A stretch of 64,000 bases of DNA, taken from NCBI RefSeq assembly GCF_002575655.3, contig NC_053038.3:142058885-142122884 (forward strand), given 5' to 3'. Under the pieces are notes generated by a model, which did no database searches, had not been told where the DNA came from, and saw only the letters and a list, made by a program, of their open reading frames with translations. A program made the position numbers and the translations under genes. Source of the DNA: Aegilops tauschii subsp. strangulata (Eukaryota > Streptophyta > Magnoliopsida > Poales > Poaceae). Numbering within the stretch: the stretch's first letter is position 1; each line of letters opens with the position of its first letter. Below are positions 56,000-64,000 of the stretch, one piece after another.

Positions 56000-56916
56000 G
56001 CCCATTGGAAGCCCACCTTGCCCCTGTTAGCTAGCCATGGTCTCGTCTCGTGCAGTTAGAAATATTCAGTTAACAGAAACATCAAACAAGCATGCATGAA
56101 ACACGTTATACTTCAGACTCCAGCGTCTTCCGGTGCTTGTACCGGCACCTCATGAGTTGCACAGCTACGGCTGCCCATGGCCCAAGCGCTGTCCAGCTCC
56201 TTGCCACTGCCGCCGAGGTGTGGAGGAGGAGCACAGTCCTAGCAATGGTGAGCACCAAGGCTGCACGCACCAGCGGACGACTGCGCTGCATGGCATCTCC
56301 TTGTGTCTTATGCACGCACCAGACCACCATCGAAGCACTGAACGTACCGGTGAACGAGCTGCTCGATCCAGCCCGAGCCAGAGCGTCGTCAGTCCAGTCT
56401 CAAAATATGGGGTCATTATTGTTTGAAACACCGAAATATGGGGCCATTTAATCCAGTCTCTGGCTCGCTCATGGCCGGTCCAAAGGCCGGCTCGGCCAGT
56501 AATCTGTTTCATGGTCGACCGCCTAGCCACAGAGGGCGACTGCAGGTCCGCCGCCATATTGCCCATGAGGTCGTCCATGCCTCCATAGTGGTCTTAAGGA
56601 GACCCATGCAGTCAGAGATGACAACGTGGTCACCTTGTTCTCGGTGTGTGACGGCTGCGAAGATACGTCCATGAACGGTTACTTGTGAAGGTTCAGGATG
56701 TCAGCGAGCATGGAAAGGCAGAGTTCCGAGTCTGTCATCGCAATGCGCCTCCGCGGAGGAGTAGAAGGGGGAGGATACATCGTCGGTTGTAGCGGCAGTG
56801 AGTATGAGGGCAACCGCAAAGCTACTCGGCTAGCTAGGATGTGAGGGTGTGAGTAACAGATTACTGATGGATGCTAAATTAGTGTTTACGTCTGCGTGCA
56901 TATGCTAAGTGGGATT
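56000..56916. other. Unclassified flank with gene-fragment-like segments
   Basis: GC-richer than its surroundings. On the minus strand, frames of 74 codons (56106-56330, ending GPWAAVAVQLMRCRYKHRKT) and 137 codons (56165-56578, starting MDDLMGNMAADLQSPS) look protein-like but overlap in different frames, and neither has a domain I know. A short direct repeat AAATATGGGG(T/C)CATT occurs at 56402 and 56434. Possibly remains of a captured gene. Confidence 0.3.
56912..56916. repeat. TSD of Athila-like element B, left copy (GGATT)
   Basis: GGATT before TGCTACC; the right copy at 63945-63949 is GGATC (one mismatch). Confidence 0.8.
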
Positions 56917-58503
56917 TGCTACCTCTTGAGCACTGCGTTGGTTTTCCCTTGAAGAGGAAAGGGTGATGCAGCAAAGTAGCGTAAGTATTTCCCTCAGTTT
57001 TTGAGAACCAAGGTATCAATCCAGTAGGAGGCTACGCGCAAGTCCCTCGCACCTACACAAAACAAATAAATCCTCGCAACCAACGCGATAAGGGGTTGTC
57101 AATCCCTACACGGTCACTTACGAGAGTGAGATCTGATAGATATGATAGGATAATATTTTTGGTATTTTTATGATAAAGATGCAAAGTAAAATAAAAGCAA
57201 AGTAAAAAGGCAACGGAAATAACTAAGTGTTGGAAGATTAATATGATGAAGATAGACCCCGGGGCCATAGGTTTCACTAGTGGCTTCTCTCAAGAGCATA
57301 AGTATTTTACGGTGTGTGAACAAATTACTGTTGAGCAATTGACAGAACTGAGCATAGTTATGAGAATATCTAGGTATGATCATGTATATAGGCATCACGT
57401 CCGAGACAAGTAGACCGACTCCTGACTGCATCTACTACTATTACTCCACACATGGACCGCTATCCAGCATGCATCTAGAGTATTAAGTTCATAAGAACAG
57501 AGTAACGCCTTAAGAAAGATGACATGATGTAGAGGGATAAATTCATCCAATATGATAAAAAACCCATCTTGTTATCCTCGATGGCAACAATACAATACGT
57601 GCCTTGCTGCCCCTACTGTCACTGGGAAAGGACACCGCAAGATTGAACCCAAAGCTAAGCACTTCTCCCATTGCAAGAAAGATCAATCTACTAGGCCAAA
57701 CCAAACTGATAATTCGAAGAGACTTGCAAAGATAACCAATCATACATAAAAGAATTCAGAAGATTCAAATATTGTTCATAGATAAACTTGATCATAAACC
57801 CACAATTCATCGGTCTCAACAAACACATCGCAAAAAGAAGATTACATCGAATAGATCTCCACGAGAGAGGGGGAGAACATTGTATTGAGATCCAAAAAGA
57901 GAGAAGAAGCCATCTAGCTACTAACTATGGACCCGAAGGTCTGAGGTAAACTACTCACACTTCATCGGAGGGGCTATGGTGTTGATGTAGAAGCCCTCCA
58001 TGATCGATGCCCCCTCCGGCGGAGCTCCGGAACAGGCACCAAGATGGGATCTCGTGGGTACAGAAGGTTGCGGCGGTGGAATTAGGTTTTTGGCTCCGTA
58101 TCTGATCGTTTGGGGGTACGTAGGTATATATAGGAGGAAGGAGTACGTCGGTGGAGCAACATGGGGCCCACGTGGGTGGAGGGCGTGCCTGGGGGGGTAG
58201 GCGCGCGCCCCTACCTCGTGGCTTCCTTGAAGCTTCCTTGACTTAGGGTCCAAGTCTCCTGGATCATGTTCGTTCCAAAAATCACGTTCCCGAAGGTTTC
58301 ATTCCGTTTGGACTCCATTTGATATTCTTTTTCTGCGAAACTCTGAAATAGGCAAAAAAACAGCAATTCTGGGCTGGGCCTCCGGTTAAGAGGTTAGTCC
58401 CAAAAATAATATAAAAGTGAATAATAAAGCCCAATAATGTCCAAAACAGAAGATAACATAGCATGGAGCAATCAAAAATTATAGATACGTTGGAGACGTA
58501 TCA
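56917..58503 (-). repeat. 3' LTR of Athila-like element B
   Basis: 1587 bp, plus-strand TGCTACCTCTTGAG...GAGACGTATCA. Confidence 0.93.
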
Positions 58504-61319
58504 AGCATCCCCAAGTTTAATTCCTGCTCGTCCTCGAGTAGGTAAATGATAAAAACAGAATTTTTGATGCAGAATGCTACTAGGCATAATTTCAATGTAA
58601 CTCTTCTTAATTATGGTATGAATATTCAGATCCGAAAGATTCAAGACAAAAGTTTAATATTGACATAGAAATAATAATACTTCAAGCATACTAACTAAGC
58701 AATTATGTCTTCTCAAAATAACATGGCCAAAGAAAGTTCATCCCTACAAAATCATATAGTTTAGTCATGCTCCATTTTCGTCACACAAGAATGCTCTCAT
58801 CATGCACAACCCCGATGACAAGCCAAGCAATTGTTTCATACTTAAGTAATCTCAAACTTTATAAACCTTCACGCAATACATGAGCATGAGCCATGGATAT
58901 AGCTCTATGGGTGGAATAGAGTATAATGATGGGGGTTATGTGGAGAAGACAAAAAAGGAGAAAGTCTCACATCAACGAGGCTAATCAATGAGCTATGGAG
59001 ATGCCCATCGATTGATGTTAATGCAAGGAGTAGGGATTGCCATGCAACGGATGCACTAGAGCTATAAATGTATGAAAGCTCAACAAAAGAAACTAAGTGG
59101 GTGTGCGTCCAACTTGCTTGCTCACGAAGACCTAAGGCACTTGAGGAGGCCCATTGTTGGAATATACAAGCCAAGTTCTATAATGAAAAATTCCCACTAG
59201 TATATGAAAGTGACAAAACAAGAGACTCTCTATCATGAAGATTATGGTGCTACTTTGAAGCACAAGTGTGGAAAAAAGGATAGTAGCATTGTCCCTTTTT
59301 ATTTCTCTTTTTTTCTTTTTTTTGGGCCTTCTTTTTTTTGGCCTTTCTCTTTTTTTTAATTGGGACAATGCTCTATTAAATGATGATCATCACACTTCTA
59401 TTTATTTACAACTCAATGATTACAACTCGATACTAGAACAAGGTATGACTCTATATGAATGCCTCTGGCGGTGTACCGGGATATGCAATGAACCAATAGT
59501 GACATGTATGAAAGAATTATGAACGGTGGCTTTGCCACAAATACTATGTCAACTACATGATTTAGCTAAGCAATATGACAATGATGAACGTGTCATGATA
59601 AACGGAATGGTGGAAAGTTGCATGGCAATATATCTCGGAATGGCTATGGAAATGCCATAATAGGTAGGTATGGTGGTTGTTTTGAGGAAGATATAAGGAG
59701 GTTTATGTGTGAAAGAGCGTATCATATCACGGGGTTTGGATGCACCGGCGAAGTTTGCACCAACTCTCAATGTGAGAAAGGGCAATGCACGGTAACCGAA
59801 GAGGCTAGCAATGATGGAAAGGTGAGAGTGCGTATAATCCATGGACTCAACATTAGTCATAAAGAACTCACATACTTATTGCAAAATCTACAAGTCATCA
59901 AAAACCAAGCACTACGCGCATGCTCCTAGGGGGATAGATTGGTAGGAAAAGACCATCGCTCGTCCCCGACCGCCACTCATAAGGAGGACAATCAAAGAAC
60001 ACCTCATGTTTCAAATTTGTTACATAACGTTTACCATACGTGCATGCTACGGGACTTGCAAGCTTCAACGCAAGTATTTCTCAAATTCACAACTGCTCAA
60101 CTAGCACAACTTTAATATCACTACCTCCATATCTCAAAACAATCATCAAGCATCAAACTTCTCTTAGTATTCAAAACACTCATAAGAAAGTTTTTACTAA
60201 TCTTGAATACCTAGCATATTAGGATTATTAAGCAAACTACCATGCTATTTAAGACTCTCAAAATAATCTAAGTGAAGCATGAGAGATCAATAGTTTCTAT
60301 AAAACAAATCAACCACCGTGCTCTAAAAGATATAAGTGAAGTACTAGAACAAAACTATTTAACTCAAAAGATATAAGTGAAGCACATAGAATATTCTAAT
60401 AATTTCCGAATCATGTGTGTCTCTCTCAAAAGGTGTGTACAGCAAGGATGATTGTGGTAAACTAAAAAGCAAAGACTCAAATCATACAAGACGCTCCAAG
60501 CAAAACACATATCATGTGGTGAATAAAAATGTAGCTCCAAGTAAATTTACCGATGGAAGTAGACGAAAGAGGGGATGCCTTCTGGGGCATCCCCAAGCTT
60601 TGGCTTTTAGGTGTCCTTAGATTATCTTGGGGGTGCCATGGGCATCCCCAATCTTAGGTTCTTGCCACTCCTTGTTCCATAATCCATCAAATCTTTCACC
60701 CAAAACTTGAAAACTTCACAACACAAAACTTAACAGAAAATCTCGTGAGCTCCGTTAGCGAAAGAAAACAAAAGACCACTTCAAGGTACTGTAATGAACT
60801 CATTCTTTATTTATATTGGCGTTAAACCTATTGTATTACAACTTATCTATGGTTTATAAACTATTTTACTACCCATATATTCATCAAAATAAGCAAACAA
60901 CACACGAAAAACAGAATCTGTCAAAAACAGAACAGTCTGTAGTAATCTGTAACTAACGCAAACTTATGGAACTCCAAAACATCAGCCAAAATAGGACGAC
61001 CTAGACAATTTGTTTATTGATCAGAAGCAATTAGAATCAATATTTTATCATGTTCTGGTGATTTTTAACAATTATTTTCGTGAACAGAAAGTTTCTGGAA
61101 ATTTCTGCAAGATCAAATAACTATCATCCAAGAAGATCCTATAGGTTTAACTTGGCACAAACACTAATTAAAACATAAAAACACATCTAACCAGAGGCTA
61201 GATCAAATATTTATTCCTAAACAGAAGCAAAAAGCAAAAAACTAAAAATAAAATTGGGTTGCCTCCCAACAAGCGCTATCATTTAACGCCCCTAGCTAGG
61301 CATAAAAGCAAGGATAGAT
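58504..61319 (-). other. Non-coding interior of Athila-like element B
   Basis: No credible coding frame. A T-rich tract (59288-59360, poly-A on the element strand) and blocks shared with element A (60310-60700). The short open frames are not conserved in A. Confidence 0.7.
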
Positions 61320-62153
61320 CTAGGTAGTGCCATAGTAATAGGATAGATCAGTGAAACTCATTTCATACTCTTTACGTTCGGCAGCAAGTTTTATTTGAGG
61401 CAAGCAAAAGTAATCAAACGGGCTAAATTTAATGGGACAAAAGTCCCCAAGATCAATTTTAGGAGGTATAGGTTCCTCCTTCGGCCCTTCATATTGCACA
61501 ACCAATTCATCATTATAAGCATTCTTTTGACAGAACTTTGTGAGCCTATACTCGAGAGAATATCCTAGCTCATTATTTCGAATAGACAAATCATCATTAA
61601 GTTCAGAAATTCTATCAACTAGAATATTGGTAGGGACCTTTTTTCTAAGGTTTTCATTGAAAGCAACATAGTCTAGAGATTAAAAACGCATTATTTCTTC
61701 TTGATCAAAGAGGATAGATTCTATGGGAGGACGGCCAGCGTCCACCCTATAATGCGCAAAGATTTCTTTGGCCTCTTTTATTATAAATCTGAATTCATGA
61801 GCCAAAAAGATAGTAGCGGCACGCTTAACAGAAGAATGCTCTATATTAGAAAATTATATGAAAATCCTTTGTATGCAAGGGTGCATGTGCATAAATTGCC
61901 TTTCAAGTTCAACTATAAGCATGGCAATAGCTACCGCAAGACTACTAGTTCTATGAAGAATAGAATTGCCCATAGAAGGCAAAGCACCGGCACAAGTAAA
62001 GAAATCTTGAATAACCCCTTTTCCAATAATATTACCACTACCGATTCAAAATCTTTTTGTATGCAAGGTAGGGGGTTCTTCAGCAAGAGCATCAGAACTT
62101 TCCATGATATTATTATTGTCCATATCGGCAATAATTTCCCCAATTTCGGACAT
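61320..62153 (-). pseudogene. Protein of unknown function in Athila-like element (copy B)
   Basis: Minus-strand frame from ATG 62153 (MSEIG) to the stop at 61320, 278 codons with three internal stops (first at 62046-62048). The central part aligns with copy A (3265-3966): GSGNIIGKGVIQDFFTC against GQGNVIGKERIQEFFNC, HPCIQRIF against HPTLQRLF, EFRFIIKEAKEIF against EFDCIVREAREIF, LRKKVP against LKKEVP. The C-terminus is about 45 residues longer and ends in an aromatic stretch (FSPFDYFCLPQIK). Function unknown. Confidence 0.55.
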
Positions 62154-62325
62154 AACGACAGAAGGAGCGAGGGGCAAAAAGGAGAAGGCGGACGGAAAAG
62201 AGAGGGAGAATAAAACGGCAAGGGTGAAGTGGGGGAGAGGAAAACGAGAGGCAAATGGCAAATAATGTAATGCGGGAGATAAGGGTTTGTGATGGGTACT
62301 TGGTATGTTGACTTTTGCGTAGACC

Positions 62326-62343
62326 TCCCCGGCAACGGCGCCA
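62326..62343 (-). other. tRNA-Asp primer-binding site
   Basis: Plus TCCCCGGCAACGGCGCCA equals the 3' end of plant tRNA-Asp, so the minus strand is fully complementary over 18 nt. Confidence 0.88.
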
Positions 62344-62354
62344 GAAATCCTTCT

Positions 62355-63944
62355 TGCTACCTCTTGAGCACTGCGTTGGTTTTCCCTTGAAGAGGAAAGG
62401 GTGATGCAGCAAAGTAGCGTAAGTATTTCCCTCAGTTTTTTAGAACCAATGTATCAATCCAGTAGGAGGCTACGCGCAAGTCCATCGCACCTACACAAAA
62501 TAAATAAATCCTCGCAACCAACGCGATAAGGGGTTGTAAATACCTACACGGTCACTTACGAGAGTGAGATCTGATAGATATGATAGGATAATATTTTTGG
62601 TATTTTTATGATAAAGATGCAAAGTAAAATAAAAGCAAAGTAAAAAGGCAACGGAAATAACTAAGTGTTGGAAGATTAATATGATGAAGATAGACCTGGG
62701 GGCCATAGGTTTCACTAGTGGCTTCTCTCAAGAGCATAAGTATTTTACGGTGGGTGAACAAATTACTATTGAGCAATTGACAGAATTGAGCATAGTTATG
62801 AGAATATCTAGGTATGATCATGTATATAGGCATCACGTCCGAGACAAGTAGACCGACTCCTGCCTGCATCTACTACTATTACTCCACACATCGACCGCTA
62901 TCCAGCATGCATCTAGAGTATTAAGGTCATAAGAACAGAGTAACGCCTTAAGCAAGATGACATGATGTAGAGGGATAAATTCATGCAATATGATATAAAA
63001 AAACCCATCTTGTTATCCTCGATGACAACAATACAATACGTGCCTTGCTGCCCCTACTGTCACTGGAAAAGGACACCGCAAGATTGAACCCAAAGCTAAG
63101 CACTTCTCCCATTGCAAGAAGGATCAATCTAGTAGGCCAAACCAAACTGATAATTCGAAGAGACTTGCAAAGATAACCAATCATACATAAAAGAATTCAG
63201 AAGATTCAAATATTGTTCATAGATAAACTTGATCATAAACCCACAATTCATCGGTCTCAACAAACACACCGCAAAAAGAAGATTACATCGAATAGATCTC
63301 CATGAGAGAGGGGGAGAACATTGTATTGAGATCCAAAAAGAAAGAAGAAGCCATCTAGCTACTAACTATGGACCCGAAGGTCTGAGCTAAACTACTCACA
63401 CTTCATCGGAGGGGCTATGGTGTTGATGTAGAAGCCCTCCGTGATCGATGCCCCCTCCGGCGGAGCTCCGGAACAGGCCCCAAGATGGGATCTCGTGGGT
63501 ACAGAAGGTTGTGGCGGTGGAATTAGGTTTTTGGCTCCGTATCTGATCGTTTGGGGGTACGTAGGTATATATAGGAGGAAGGAGTACGTCGGTGGAGCAA
63601 CATGGGGCCCACGAGGGTGGAGGGCGCGCCTGGGGCGGTAGGCATGCCCCCCTTCCTCGTGGCTTCCTCGAAGCTTCCTTGACTTAGGGTCCAAGTCTCC
63701 TGGATCATGTTCGTTCCAAAAATCACGTTCCCGAAGGTTTCATTCCGTTTGGACTCCGTTTGATATTCTTTTTCTGCGAAACTCTGAAATAGGCAAAAAG
63801 ACAGCAATTCTGGGCTGGGCCTCCGGTTAATAGGTTAGTCCCAAAAATAATATAACAGTGAATAATAAAGCCCAATAATGTCCAAAACAGAAGATAATAT
63901 AGCATGGAGCAATCAAAAATTATAGATACGTTGGAGACGTATCA
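62355..63944 (-). repeat. 5' LTR of Athila-like element B
   Basis: 1590 bp. A TATA box TATATATA lies at 63566-63573 on the element strand, within a CCTCCTATATATACC context. Confidence 0.93.
63566..63573 (-). promoter_or_regulatory. TATA box of Athila-like 5' LTR
   Basis: TATATATA, conserved at 58125-58132 in the partner LTR. Confidence 0.55.
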
Positions 63945-64000
63945 GGATCCCACTTATTCCCACCTAATTTATGTACCTTGTGATGGGATGTCCGGTTATT
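63945..64000. other. Flank right of Athila-like element B
   Basis: 56 bases that continue the sequence left of 56917. The join recreates an 18-bp palindrome. Nothing else recognised. Confidence 0.5.

Larger units (their letters stand above)
56917..63944 (-). mobile_element. Complete Athila-like non-autonomous LTR retrotransposon
   Basis: 7028 bp: LTRs 56917-58503 and 62355-63944, near-identical by eye, TSD GGATT/GGATC. On the minus strand: 5' LTR at right, 11-nt spacer, PBS matching tRNA-Asp (62326-62343), leader, pseudogene of unknown function (61320-62153), then 2.8 kb non-coding and a PPT (minus AAACTTGGGGATGCT) before the 3' LTR. A tRNA-Asp PBS is known for the Athila lineage. No RT, integrase or gag recognised. 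Sabrina, Fatima and similar wheat family names would need a library search. Confidence 0.92.

Noticed and set aside
59132..59522. Lys-rich and hydrophobic frames at 59132-59522
   Set aside because: Both are readings of one poly-T/poly-A tract.

Overview
The window looks like intergenic DNA of a Triticeae grass (wheat, Aegilops or barley group). It is a stack of nested LTR retrotransposons with copia pol genes of the Angela/WIS/BARE type, very long-LTR 'LARD' elements, Stowaway MITEs and CACTA-type repeats. About 52-53 kb of 64 kb lies inside recognisable LTR elements. I see no convincing intact cellular gene, no rRNA or tRNA gene and no CRISPR array. Family names below copia/gypsy level are from memory of sequence type and need a TREP search.

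Layout. 1-2246: edge-truncated LTR of a gypsy-type element, inserted into an Athila-like non-autonomous element (2247-14871, minus). That element is itself interrupted by a complete 9.1-kb Tat-like gypsy element (4143-13260, minus, TSD GTCTC), which carries gag, protease, a leader ORF and an antisense spliced gene but no RT or integrase. 14872-19243: unclassified DNA with a Stowaway-like MITE, a small gene-like ORF and GA/GT-rich tracts. 19249-27839: full-length Angela-type copia (minus, TSD AGTCG), which landed in the end of a small TIR element. 27845-55911: a region I read mainly as a CACTA transposon, with three tandem-repeat arrays and a decayed exon series. It is interrupted by a solo LTR (30546-32117, TSD CCCAT) and a WIS/Angela-like copia (32217-52817, plus). 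The copia contains a complete 11.9-kb LARD element (35340-47216) inside its gag gene. 55912-56916: hairpin and gene-fragment DNA. 56917-63944: complete Athila-like non-autonomous element (minus, TSD GGATT/GGATC), inserted in the middle of an 18-bp palindrome.

How the parts relate. Two elements carry recognisable copia pol and neither is functional. The Angela copy has one nearly open gag-pol frame (two nonsense codons) but lacks the protease active-site region. The WIS-like copy keeps the protease motif and has nonsense codons, a frameshift and the LARD insertion. The LARD, Athila-like and Tat-like elements lack their own RT/IN and would have needed enzymes in trans. The observations I rate most interesting are: a diverged protein of unknown function shared by the two Athila-like elements; a phase-compatible exon chain broken by TE insertions; a dense TGGGC(C/T) array near the CACTA end; and a W-box palindrome in the LARD LTR.
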